Origin: Branchipolynoe longqiensis
Lineage: Eukaryota; Annelida; Polychaeta; Phyllodocida; Polynoidae
Assembly (NCBI GenBank): GCA_030323885.1
Contig: CM059199.1
Coordinates: forward strand, 3,369,923 to 3,433,922
DNA length: 64,000 nt
Direction of reading: 5' to 3'
This document shows positions 20,820 to 30,150 of this stretch, piece by piece. The notes beneath the pieces are model-generated. The model was not told the DNA's origin and did no database searches. It saw only the letters and a list, made by a program, of their open reading frames with translations. Numbering within the stretch: the stretch's first letter is position 1; every line of letters begins with the position of its first letter. The position numbers were made by a program, and so were the translations under genes.

Positions 20820-21284
20820 TGTAGTAGTCTGCACTGACCTCTCAGGCAAGGAGCCACATATACAGGTAGGTATGGGTAGTGCGGTGATATCACTATCAGG
20901 GAGCCTAGGTGGTGTAATGGTTAGCACACTGACCCAGACTGCAACGAGATGTGGGTTTGAGTCCCACTCTAGACGCAATATTTCCCATTTTCATCACCCC
21001 CACATCGCTGGATGCCGTGACCATGATCCTGTACAAGCTACGCGATGTATAGTTCTTGAACTTACCCTGTGTATGTATGTGTTAGTGCATTGCCTGTATG
21101 TATGCAATTGTAAGCATTACAAGACTCACAATTCCAGGGGGATGAGTGAAGTAGTCTGTACCTACCTCTCAGGCAAGGAGCAGCATAGAAAGGTAGGTGT
21201 GGATATCAGGGAGCATAGGTGGTATAATGGTTAGCACACTGGCCCAGAATGCAAAGAGATGTGGATTCGAGTCCCGCCATGACA
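20820..21284 (+). mobile_element. Miniature LTR element (TRIM) with tRNA-like LTRs, copy 1
   Basis: The element starts TGTAGTAGTCTGCACTGACC and ends CCATGACA, so it is TG...CA bounded. A perfect 4-bp duplication CATA flanks it (20816-20819 and 21285-21288). LTR1 is 20820-21007 and LTR2 is 21147-21284, with about 44 bp lost from LTR2 in two places. The interior is 139 bp and has no coding capacity. TGGATGCCGTGACC shortly inside LTR1 is a candidate primer-binding site. CCAGGGGGATGAG directly before LTR2 is a candidate polypurine tract. Each LTR contains a tRNA-like block (GCCTAGGTGGTGTAATGG, then GTGGGTTTGAGTCCCAC in LTR1) with box A and box B. A dimeric SINE is the main alternative; the TG...CA ends, 4-bp duplication and lack of an A-rich or simple tail argue against it. 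Confidence 0.78.
20896..20980 (+). other. tRNA-like module inside LTR1 of the TRIM
   Basis: GCCTAGG opens a possible acceptor stem that pairs with CTCTAGAC at the far end. TGGTGTAATGGTTAGCAC is a full D-arm and fits box A. GTGGGTTTGAGTCCCAC folds as a T-arm and fits box B with one change. The anticodon arm (CTGACCCAGACTGCAA) is not a clean hairpin. It most resembles tRNA-Gln in the D-arm. I read it as a retained Pol III promoter module, not as a working tRNA gene. Confidence 0.7.
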
Positions 21285-21380
21285 CATATGTAATGCATAT
21301 ATTCTCATATAATAAGGAATGTCCTTAAGTTATAACACTATATATACACACAAACATGTCTATTTTAATTTTATGACGAT

Positions 21381-21524
21381 ATATCTATATATATATAGTT
21401 ATCTATATATGCAAATTAAATTCGATACATATATAAATACATTCGATTATATATAATCGAATGTATATATATGTATCGAATTTAATTTGCATATATATAG
21501 ATAACTATATATATATAGATATAT
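21381..21524. repeat. Long inverted repeat (cruciform candidate)
   Basis: The centre is the perfect 22-bp palindrome at 21441-21462 (ATTCGATTAT/ATAATCGAAT around its middle). Arms of about 72 bp extend outward with only two 2-bp indels. Each arm holds GCAAATTAAATTCGATACAT or its complement. The same 20-mer also occurs at 20799-20818, next to the TRIM. It is flanked by (TA)n. Confidence 0.92.
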
Positions 21525-21544
21525 ATATATATATATATAAATTA

Positions 21545-22170
21545 TATATATATATATATAAGCGAATGTATCGAATTTGGATGCCAATTTGGTAATAGTA
21601 ATACACAACCGAGACTGTCTCAAGTTTCTCTTTTGTAAATTACTACAGCGCCGGAAAGCTGGTCTTCCAGCCGTTTTACATGCACTCAGGAATTGTACAC
21701 ATGGACACTGCTAGATATTAATTTACTGGTAGTAAATCTATGCAATTAAATTTGTTAAAACTTACTCCCTGTAGATATCCTAACCAAACTGAATTCGATG
21801 CCAATAGTGTATGTATGCCAAGTCACTAAACTACAACATCGTCACCGAATTCAATACACACATACACCCCGCCGACACGCCACCAATTCACATAATGTCA
21901 TTTGCGCGTCCCAACGTCCTGCGCGGCTACACTTCTTACTGCTAATGCTAATTGCGCACAGTGGGATTAAACTAAAAGGGGTGGGTGGGGGTGGGTGGGG
22001 GTGGGTGGGTGGGGGTGGGGATGGGGGGGACGCAGTGCGCGCCCCCTACCGGGCGCTAACGATGTATTCTTGTCGTTGTACTCGTTGTGATTCAAGTCGT
22101 GGCCGTGTGGGCCGATTCCGACTGGATAGGGGCGGGGTGAGTGGTGGAGGGACGCGGTTGTGAGTGTGAG
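21545..22170. other. Mixed sequence, no gene seen
   Basis: Mostly unremarkable sequence with a (GTGGG)n G-rich tract at about 21978-22030, then a short CpG-containing stretch with no clear motif cluster. Confidence 0.4.
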
Positions 22171-22545
22171 TGGGATGAGAGGGTGTGAGGGGGCGGAGTG
22201 ATGGGCGAGCGGGGTTAGGGAGTGTTGTAAGGTGAGGTGAGAGGGCGGGGTGAAGGGGCGGAGTGAGGGGGCGGTGCGAGGGTAGGAGATGAGGTGAGGT
22301 GAGGGGGCGTGTGAGGGAGCGGGGTGATGGGGCGGGGCGAGGTGGTGGGGGCGGTGTGAGGGGTGGAGTGAGGGGGCGGTGTGAGGAGGTGAGGTGAGGG
22401 GTGGGGTGAGCGGACGGTGTGAGGAGGTGAGGTGAGTGGCGGTGTGAGGGGGCGATGCGAGGGGCGGTGTGAGGAGGTGAGGTGGGGGTGGGGTGAGGGG
22501 GCGGTGTGAGGGGGCCGGAGTGAGGGGGCGGGGTGAGGCACAGCT
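22171..22545. repeat. G-rich minisatellite (GGCGGTGTGAGGAGGTGAGG)
   Basis: About 15 imperfect short units of GGGGCGGTGTGAGG and GTGAGGTGA. Pro/His/Ser frames on the minus strand are artefacts. Confidence 0.88.
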
Positions 22546-22789
22546 TAGGCAGTTGTACACTGAGGGGTGGCGGGCGATTGAACATGGCTGTGTGCACCGG
22601 TCCGTAGGCAGGTCACGTAGATGCTGGGTTCGCGCGTGCGTGTGGCCTCTCCTACCCCCACCCCCTCCAGCGCCTCTTCCCCACGCGCACACACTCACGC
22701 GCACACACACATTCAGACACGCGCACAAACCCTGCCCAGTTCGAACCAGTTCACCTCAGCCAGTACCATTCCCCTACTACTGTCAGCCT

Positions 22790-23405
22790 CCTCCCTACCA
22801 CTAGTACCAGTCTCTCACTACAACATCTACCACCCCCAGTCTCGTGCCACAATCAACATCGTACCAACCAGTCTCCTACTCACTACACCATTTACCAGTC
22901 TAAGTCTCTTGTTACAGTCAACATCGTACCGACCAGTCTCCCACTCACTACACAATCTACCAGTCCCAGTCTCGTGTTACAATCGACATCGTACCTACCA
23001 GTCTCCCACTCACTACACAATCTACCATTCCCAGTCTCTTGCTACAGTCATCATCCTACCGACCAGTCTCCCACTCACTACAAAATCTACCATTCTCAGT
23101 ATCGTGTTACAGTCAACATCGTACCAACCAGTCTCCCACTCACTACACAATCTACCAGTCCCAATCTCGTGCCACAATCAACATCCTACCGACCAGTCTC
23201 CAACTCACTACACCATCTACCAGTACTAGTCTTGTGTTACAGTCAACATACTACTGACCAGTCTCCCACTCACTACACCATCTACCAGTACTAGTCTTGT
23301 GTTACAGTCAACATACTACTGACCAGTCTCCCACTCACTACACCATCTACCAGTCCCAGTCTCGTGTTACAGTCAACATACTACCGGCCAGTCTCCCACC
23401 TACTC
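22790..23405. repeat. 65-bp minisatellite, about 9 copies
   Basis: The unit contains ACCAGTCTCCCACTCACTAC, ATCTACCAGTCCCAGTCTCG and TTACAGTCAACATCGTACC. The period is not a multiple of three, and open frames still occur in several registers. That supports a non-coding array poor in stop triplets. Confidence 0.93.
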
Positions 23406-23454
23406 ACTACCTTTCGTGTTTACACCAATAGGTTTGAGGTATCACCTCCGCAGT

Positions 23455-23840
23455 TCACAGGAGATTAAATATTAAATATTAAATAAATTACACTTAATTA
23501 CGGCAGCTGCTTTGACAACATATAACGAATTAAATACTAACCGAATTCTTCTGCTTTACGGTCGCTATTTTGATGGCCCATAATAGGTCAAATAGTAACT
23601 GAATTCTTCTAAATTATAGTGGCTATTTTGCCGACAGCCGTTTAAATAATAACTGAATTCTAATAAATTAGTGAAACTGTTTTTGAGAACTCATAATCGT
23701 TTAAATAGTGACTGAATTCAAACGAAATTGGAGATATATTTTTCATAGTCGTTTAAATCCTAACTATATTCTACGCCCTTACACTAGCCAATTTGACGAT
23801 ACATAATTAAATATCAACTAAATTTACTCAGTTACTGTAG
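23455..23840. repeat. About 60-bp AT satellite, left part
   Basis: Diverged units share GTTTAAATAGTAACTGAATT followed by an AAATTA-GTAGCTATTTTG-type segment and a CATAATC word. About six units are followed by the TRIM, which entered at a GTAGCTAT word. The same array resumes at 24348. Confidence 0.75.
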
Positions 23841-23844
23841 CTAT

Positions 23845-24347
23845 TGTCGTGGGGGTGATGAAAATGGGAAATACTGCGCCTAGAGCGGGACTCGAACCCA
23901 CATATCTTTGCATTCCGGGCCAGTGTGCTAACCATTACACCACCTAGGCTCCCTGATATCAACACACTCCCCACGCCTACCTGTTTATGTGGTTACTTGC
24001 CTGAGAGGTCAGTGCAGACAACTACACTCGTCCCCCTGGAATTGTAAGTCTTGTAATGCTTACAATTACATACATACAGGCAATGCACCAACCCATACAT
24101 ACACAGGGTAGGTTCAACAACCATACAGCGCAAAGCTTGTACAGGATCCTGATCACGGCAACCAGTGTCATGGGGGTGATGAAAATGGGAAATACTGCGC
24201 CTAGAGCGGGACTCGAACCCACATCTCTTTGCATTCCAGGCCAGTGTGCTAACCATTACACCACCTAGGCTCCCTGATATCAACACACTCCCCACGCCTA
24301 CCTGTCTATGTGGTTACTTGCCTGAGAGGTCAGTGCAGACCACTACA
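23845..24347 (-). mobile_element. Miniature LTR element (TRIM) with tRNA-like LTRs, copy 2
   Basis: This is the best-preserved copy, 503 bp long. In its own orientation LTR1 is 24347-24166 (182 bp), the interior 24165-24027 (139 bp) and LTR2 24026-23845 (182 bp). By eye the two LTRs differ at only about five positions. The ends are TGTAGTGGTCTGC and CACCCCCACGACA. A perfect 4-bp duplication CTAT flanks it (23841-23844 and 24348-24351). TGGTTGCCGTGATC starts one base inside LTR1 and looks like a primer-binding site. CCAGGGGGACGAG abuts LTR2 and looks like a polypurine tract. There is no gag or pol, so it must be mobilised in trans. Confidence 0.85.
23881..23956 (-). other. tRNA-like module inside LTR2 of the TRIM
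   Basis: GCCTAGG and CTCTAGGC can form an acceptor-like stem. TGGTGTAATGG is an exact box A match, and GTGGGTTCGAGTCCCGC is a full T-arm with a perfect box B (GGTTCGAGTCC). The anticodon stem is lost. A second module with the same boxes lies in LTR1 at about 24202-24277. Confidence 0.75.
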
Positions 24348-24720
24348 CTATCTTACCAACACAGTCAGTTAAATATCGACCTAATTCTACTCAATTAGAG
24401 TAGCTGTTTTAGCAACACGATCAACTAAAGTGCAGAAAGTATTTAAACAATCCAGTCATCAACTGCATTCTACAAAATTACTGAAGCTATTTTGACAACC
24501 TATAATTGTTTAAATATTAATTGAATTCAAACGAAATTTCGGAGCTATTTTGAAAATATGTGCTCGCTTAGATGTGACCTGAATTCTATTCATGAATAGT
24601 ACCTATTCTGACAACGCATGATCATTTAAATACATGTAGTAAGAGAATTATGCTAATCTATGATAACTTATTTGACACCGCATAATCGCTCAAGTATTAA
24701 GTCAAATCTAGTTAACTATG
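24348..24720. repeat. About 60-bp AT satellite, right part
   Basis: The array resumes after the TRIM with GTTAAATATCGACCTAATTC and continues through GTTTAAATATTAATTGAATT and TCATTTAAATAC. Units are more diverged to the right. A last GTCGGTTAAATTT word lies near 24972. Confidence 0.7.
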
Positions 24721-25690
24721 CAACATATAACTACTATCTTATATGTGAATTGTCAAACAATACCATATGTAAGTCTTGGAATGATTAATATTGTTATTTC
24801 ATCTGACTTGAGCTAGCTGCTGATGACAATATCAGACTACATATATTGTAAATAACTGTAATGTCACATGGCTGAAAAGACTTTATTCAATGAATAAACT
24901 ATATTTACAACAACAACAAAAAAACAACAACAACAAAAACACAACTACAGTACGTATTTTGAGAACACATAGTCGGTTAAATTTGATAGGTTACCTATTT
25001 TGAGCGCACTATTATCATGGTTCACATGAACTCCACCGCTACTTTAGACTGCCGTTACCACAAATTCTCTAACTGGGAGCTTGAAGTAGAAGCTTGAGGG
25101 CTGCACCTTCCTCCAGGCTCTCCATCAGTCTACCATAAGTCGACATAGCTCAACGTAGACCAACATAGCTCTACCAAACGTCTAACGTATCTCGACGTAA
25201 GCACCATAAGCCCAATGTAACAGCCTTACGTCAAGCTATGTTGAAAGTTTTGGGTATGTCCAAAAGCTTGACGCGTGTCACCATATCTCGACATAGGCTT
25301 AACGAACGAGTAATGTATCTCGACATAATGTCCAAATTTCACCTACATTGGCTTACACTACTGCGTTACATCATAGGGTGACAGGGGTATAACGATTCAG
25401 AGTAGCTAACTGCTCGACAAAACCCCTCAGCTAGAAAACACTCCGGCCGAATGAAACCAATGGAAATTGGAAATTAAAAAAGAATTTAACGAAAAACAAA
25501 AAATCAGCCATTGAAAGCAACGGAATTGAACTGCAATGAAGCCGCCATATTGATTCTCAATTTCTGTGTGCCTTACTGAAAGCAAACTACCGTAATTCGC
25601 CCTAATATATACGTTGTAGGCGCTGAATAATAGACATAATATACTCAATGAGGCCTACTTAGGACATATTGAAAAGTGCTTTAGGCTGTG
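24721..25690. other. No gene seen; small inverted motifs
   Basis: An A-rich (CAACAAAAA) tract lies at about 24910-24945. From 25135 to 25335 the sequence repeats TATCTCGACATA and CAACATAGC words in both orientations (for example CAACATAGC near 25163 and GCTATGTTG near 25235). This hints at an old foldback element with no visible ends. Confidence 0.4.
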
Positions 25691-25784
25691 GGAATTGCAC
25701 ACATGCACAGGAGGTCGCCTAGGGGTGTGTGTGTGGGGGTGTAAGGCGAAGGGGGGGTGCGGATTGTAGGTGGGGGTGGGAGGT

Positions 25785-25880
25785 TCCACAGGGCATGCGC
25801 ACAGTGACTGGCGTTTCTCCAGCGTTCGGCAGCACGCACGCATGCGCACGCTTGCCTACACGCACACGTGCACACAGGAT
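25785..25880. promoter_or_regulatory. NRF1-like double-site patch
   Basis: GGCATGCGCACAG (from 25792) and ACGCATGCGCAC (25838-25849) are two NRF1-type sites in a short CpG-rich stretch. A promoter is possible, but purine-pyrimidine alternation (CACGCACGCATG) could also produce such matches. Confidence 0.3.
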
Positions 25881-25929
25881 GTCATTTCCATTTTGGTCCG
25901 CGGCTTGGGATTAAAATGAACGTGAAGGG

Positions 25930-26058
25930 AGGGTGGGGAGGTCACGATTTGGGAGGGGGGAGGGGGTATGGTCCAGGCGGGATGAAAGTGGATTATGTCC
26001 ATCGTGTGTGTGTGGGGGGGGGGGGGGGGTGGGGGGGGGGGGGGGGGGGGGGGGGGGA
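25930..26058. repeat. G-rich tract ending in a long poly-G run
   Basis: GGGAGG words are followed by about 45 bp that is almost pure G, with a single T at about 26031. It is an extreme G-quadruplex candidate and a likely sequencing or assembly weak point. Confidence 0.95.
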
Positions 26059-26116
26059 GTACAATACGCGTCAGGATAGGATGTTATCTCTTGTGTGGAT
26101 GAATGGCTTCCAATGG

Positions 26117-26535
26117 GGCTCACTTGTATTCTACGTAGGGTACATCATATTATACAGGGGCTCTCTTGTATTCTATGTAGGGTACATTATATTATACAGG
26201 GGATCTCTTGTATTCTACGTAGGGTACACTCTATTATACAGGGGATCTCTTGTATTCTACCTAGGGTACATTATATTATACAGGGGCTCTCTTGTATTCT
26301 ACGTAGGGTACATTATATTATACAGGGGCTCTCTTGTATTCTACGTAGGGTACATTTTATTATACAGGGGCTCTCTTGTATTCTACATAGGGTACATTAT
26401 ATTGTACATGGGCTCTCTTGTATTCTACGTAGGGTACATTATATTATACAGGGGCTCTCTTGTATTCTACGTAGGGTAGATTATCTTATACAGGGGCTCT
26501 CTTGTATTCTACTTAGGGTACATTATATTATACAG
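26117..26535. repeat. 42-bp minisatellite, about 10 copies
   Basis: The unit runs CTCTTGTATTCTACGTAGGG, then TACATTATATTATACAGGGG. Copies are highly alike, so the array is young. Two + frames stay open because 42 is divisible by three, giving 14-residue repeats (GSLVFYVGYIILYR). I see no promoter or conserved start and treat it as non-coding. Confidence 0.95.
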
Positions 26536-26879
26536 CTCAATGCATATCGGGTACAGTGGCATAATTCAATGATTTATGGCAATATTTGGGATATACTGGG
26601 CAACACTAAATGCAGAAAACATATCAGTGTTTAAGAAACTACTAAAAAAGATAATATAACCTAGAAATACAGATGACGTTTAAATGGATTAAGAGAAAGT
26701 ATAGTGAAAGCTGGATTTTGGACCGTTTGCAATCTACAAACAGTTACAAAACATAAACAAGAAACAAGAAAATGAAAGTTATTAGTAAAACTAAATTCCA
26801 AAGATTTGAATCGAATTGGACTAGTGCTGCCCGGTCGTGAAAACAAGTGTTAACACACTTATCCTTTATGAGCAGGGTA

Positions 26880-27425
26880 AATAAATTCATCACAAAAAAA
26901 AAGAAAAGGATTTTTTTAAATATCTATTTTACTTTAGTTTGAATTAACCTTTATTTGGAGATGATTAACTGGGGATATTTGAAATTGATACATTCAGGAG
27001 TAACTCTGACATACATGGTTTATCATTCACTTCATAGAGTTAGGTATCTCAAAATATTACACAACCTATTGTTTAGATATATATATTATATTATATTTTA
27101 CTTTATTTTGAATTAACCTTTATTTGGAGGCGGTTAACTGGGGATATTTGAAATTGATACATTCAGAAGTAACTCTGACGTACCTGGTTTATCATTCACT
27201 TCATAAAGTTAGTTCTCTCAAAATATTACACAACCTATTGTTTAGATAGATATATTATAATCTATTTTGCTTTAGTTTGAATTAACCTTTATTTGGAGGC
27301 AGGTAACTGGAGATATTTGAAATTGAGACATGCAGAAGTAACTCTGACGTACATGGTTTATCAATCACTTCATACAGTTATCTCAAAATATTACACAAAC
27401 TTAAAAACCATCGGACTGTGGAATT
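26880..27425. repeat. Triplicated MITE D segment, 170-bp period
   Basis: TTGAATTAACCTTTATTTGG recurs at about 26938, 27107 and 27277, each followed by GATATTTGAAATTGA, GTAACTCTGAC and TTATCATTCACTTCAT. The right end, CCATCGGACTGTGGAATTTT, matches the MITE D terminal repeat. The interior of the element was tandemly triplicated. Confidence 0.75.
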
Positions 27426-27446
27426 TTAATTAACGTGCTAGAAGCT

Positions 27447-27693
27447 TTGTTGTTTGTTTGTTGTTTTACGTCCTAGCAACATCTAGGGTCATATCAGGAC
27501 GGGTAGGCGACTTGTGACAGTGTGCACTCATGGTGACTTTATAGTGCTATCCCACTGGGAAACCAGGCCACCACCACCATGACCCAATATCCCACTCAGT
27601 CACATTATCCTGACACTGAGCTAACCAGTCCTTGTCCTATCCTAATAATGCCGAGCGCCAGGCTTGGGAATGAGAAGTATCAATTTTTAAGCA
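27447..27693 (-). mobile_element. SINE family A, head truncated
   Basis: Tail and body are present (TTTTACGTCCTAGCAACATC, ACTTTATAGTGCTATCCCAC, CCTAATAATGCCGAGCGCC). It stops after AAGTATCAATTTTTAAG, so the tRNA-like head is missing. Confidence 0.85.
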
Positions 27694-27785
27694 TGGCATG
27701 TTTATATCATAACCCAGCCGAGTATAGTTTCTGACTGGTCTACTTAGCAGAAAACTGTACAAAATGGCTTCAGCTTAAATTAGTA

Positions 27786-28100
27786 GGTTGGTTGTTGGAG
27801 TTTTACCTCCTGACAAAGCATAAGGTCATATAAGGTTGGGTACAGCATTGTGAGAGTGTGCATTCATAGCGTCTTTACAGTGCGGCCCAACTGGGATACC
27901 AGGCTGCCAGAACCATATCCAGATATCCCACTCAGTCACATTATCCTTACACTGAGCCAACTAGTCCATGCTCTATCCTGATAGGGTAGGAAGCAACAAG
28001 TATCAATTTTGTATATCATTGGTTTGACTCTACTGGGAATTGAGGTCCCGACCTTCTCCACGGGAGTCCTGCGCTCTACCGATTCGGCCATCACGACCGG
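27786..28100 (-). mobile_element. SINE family A, diverged variant
   Basis: A tail variant GGAGTTTTACCTCCTGACA leads to the body (TCCCACTCAGTCACATTATC). The head is CGGGAGTCCTGCGCTCTACC, then GATTCGGCCATCACGACCGG. It is an older copy, 90 bp from the previous one and in the same orientation. Confidence 0.8.
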
Positions 28101-28164
28101 CGTTTCGGTTTACAACTAAAACAAGATGCTTCCTTATGCCCCAGATATGGCAGGAGTTTTCGAT

Positions 28165-28260
28165 CGGCATCACGTGACCCTCACGTGACCTTCTGTCGCT
28201 GCTATAACGTGACCGGCAGACAGAAAGCCGCGATGCGCATGCGCGCTAGCTTGAGGGCAG
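28165..28260. promoter_or_regulatory. CACGTGAC x3 plus NRF1 promoter-like patch
   Basis: CACGTGAC occurs at 28171-28178 and 28182-28189, 11 bp apart, with a half match AACGTGACC at 28206-28214. TGCGCATGCGCG (28234-28245) is a full NRF1 consensus. E-box CACGTGAC is bound by bHLH-Zip factors (USF, MITF/TFE). The clustering in a CpG-containing stretch suggests a real proximal promoter. Gene and strand are unknown. Confidence 0.45.
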
Positions 28261-28531
28261 TAAAGCTGGTAGCAATATGTGTACAGTGTAAGTGCCCGGA
28301 AACTGGTGTCACAATTTATAAGGGTACCCGGTTTAAAACGGGGCTTTTCACAATGCACATGCATTTCTGTGCTCATTGAGATTGTACCCATGTTTAACAA
28401 CTTAATTGTTTGTTAAGTTGTTAGTGCAGAGGATAATATATACTACCAAGCATAGAATATTCACTATGATTCCTAAAGGAATCCTTGCTTGTCTCGACCT
28501 ACATTTCCAGAGAGCTCCTCCACAGACAGAA

Positions 28532-28566
28532 GCAAGCCTGAAATTCAGACAAGATTTCAGGCTTGC
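28532..28566. other. Perfect 13-bp hairpin
   Basis: GCAAGCCTGAAAT, a nine-base loop, then ATTTCAGGCTTGC. A second small hairpin (AACAACTTAA...TTAAGTTGTT) lies near 28396. Neither has a recognisable function. Confidence 0.7.
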
Positions 28567-28800
28567 CATTTTACGTTGACACATGCGCATTGCGAAAAGC
28601 CCCATCTTAAACTATGAACCCTTCCAAACTGCGACACTGGCACATTGATATGGCATGATCTGATGGTTTGGAGCGTGTTTTGTGGATTAGTCTTTGTTAC
28701 AATCTACAGTAAAACCCCGTTAAGCGGCCTGGATACTTTGCTAAGACATGCAGCGCTAAACGAATCAGTATTATAGCAGTTTAGTATTAATAAATATATA

Positions 28801-28992
28801 CAGTAAAATCTCTCTAAATCGACCGACCATGGGACCGACTTTAAATGGTCCATTTAGGGAGGTGGTTGTTTAGGGGGGTTTTGTGTATCATTACAATGGT
28901 ATTGTATGGGCGATCATTTTGTACCCAATTAAACCAATCGATATAGGCGAGTGGTCGATCAATGGAGGTGAATGGTTAGAGAGGTGTTACTG
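28801..28992 (+). mobile_element. MITE family P (pogo/Tigger-like), copy 3
   Basis: It starts CAGTAAAATCTCTCTAAATC and ends GGTTAGAGAGGTGTTACTG, with TA at 28799-28800 and 28993-28994. The 192-bp interior contains GGGACCGACTTTAAATGG. A related start, CAGTAAAACCCCGTTAAGCG at about 28709, belongs to another CAGT-type element without a visible second end. Confidence 0.88.
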
Positions 28993-29110
28993 TATATGCA
29001 CCATTGTAAACTATTCTAGTACATATAAGAGCATTGTCAATATAACAGAGAACTACTGTATTATTATTAACTAGTTTTGTAATGTTGTGAAGGAATTGTG
29101 AATAGAACAA

Positions 29111-29215
29111 ATGAATGACTTGAAAATTGATCCTTGTCATTACCTAGCCAGGTGCTCGGCATTAGTATGGTAGGGCAAGGAGCAGTGGAATGCGGAAGAC
29201 CAATTGTCTGTGATT
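29111..29215 (+). mobile_element. SINE A variant (A2 body) fragment
   Basis: AAAATTGATCCTTGTCATTA and CTCGGCATTAGTATGG match the A body, then the sequence switches to GGAAGACCAATTGTCTGTG, the A2 body. Head and tail are missing. Confidence 0.6.
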
Positions 29216-29735
29216 GAAAATACCCAACGCGTAATCAACTAATGTACCCAGAATTCTTTTAATTTCTGCTCTAACAAAACAAAAATGCCAATCTCTGCCT
29301 CAACAGTCTACGCTGAGTACCCAGAGCAATGTGACAAGTTCCCCCATTTATTAATTTAATATATTAATCAAATTTGATACATTTATAAGCTTAACACTTG
29401 GACACACTCTAAAAGAGGAGGGAACTCATGGATTTCTGGCCGAAGAATTCCTGGCCATAATATTTGATTGAAATCCTTCCAACAGAGTGTAGGAAATAGG
29501 AAATAATGACTGCCTTTTGCATGCTTGTCCCCAATATGTCCTTCTAACTGCTCTGTTCACTAATTCATCCAAGCCAACATGCAATTACCCACAGCTATTC
29601 ACGTGCTGATTGTTGATTGTTGATTCCAGCAAACATTATATTATTCCTCCCCATCCCAGACCTGTGCCCAGTCTTGCCTCCCCCACCGTTTGTCCTAAGG
29701 AGCACCACGCTCATTCCATGATCATCCACTCCTCG
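29216..29735. other. No feature seen
   Basis: Mixed AT-moderate sequence with short open frames only. I see no transposon end, repeat or promoter cluster. Confidence 0.5.
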
Positions 29736-29739
29736 CAAA

Positions 29740-30150
29740 CCTCTCCCATCTCCCCCCCCCCCCCCGCACACACACAGCTTGGCCACACACCACCTCCTAG
29801 CAAACCTCTCCCATCTCCCCCCTTCCTCCCCCCTCCCCCAGACACACCTTGGCCACACAGCACCTCCTAGCAAACCTCTCCCATCTCCCCCCTTCCTCCT
29901 CCGCCCTCCCCCAGACACACCTTGGCCACACAGCACCTCCTAGCAATCCTCTCCCATCTCCCCCCTTCCTCCTCCCCCCTCCCCCAGACACACCTTGGCC
30001 ACAGAGCACCTCTTAGCAAACCTCTCCCATCTCCCCCCTTCCTCCCCCCTCCCCCAGACACACCTTGGCCACACAGCACCTCCTAGCAAACCTCTCCCAT
30101 CTCCGCGCCCTTCCCTCCCCCCTCCCCCAACACACTCCACCCAACCTCCT
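29740..30150. repeat. 70-bp C-rich minisatellite, about 5 copies
   Basis: The unit is CCTAGCAAACCTCTCCCATC, a C/T-rich spacer, then CAGACACACCTTGGCCACAC. Spacing is 73, 70 and 70 bp. A poly-C run follows at about 30169-30184. Gly-rich minus-strand frames are artefacts. Confidence 0.92.

Noticed and set aside
20896..20980. Functional tRNA gene
   Set aside because: The anticodon arm does not fold and the block is embedded in a duplicated LTR; A and B boxes alone do not make a tRNA.
23845..24347. Hammerhead-ribozyme retrozyme interpretation of the direct-repeat element
   Set aside because: I looked for CTGATGA...GAAA cores on both strands. Only TGATGAAAATGGGAAAT is present, without the required C or a pairable stem II. 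TG...CA ends and 4-bp TSDs fit an LTR element better.
25868..26634. 14-residue repeat protein (GSLVFYVGYIILYR)
   Set aside because: Two + frames are equally open in a 42-bp minisatellite with near-identical units; no conservation signal.
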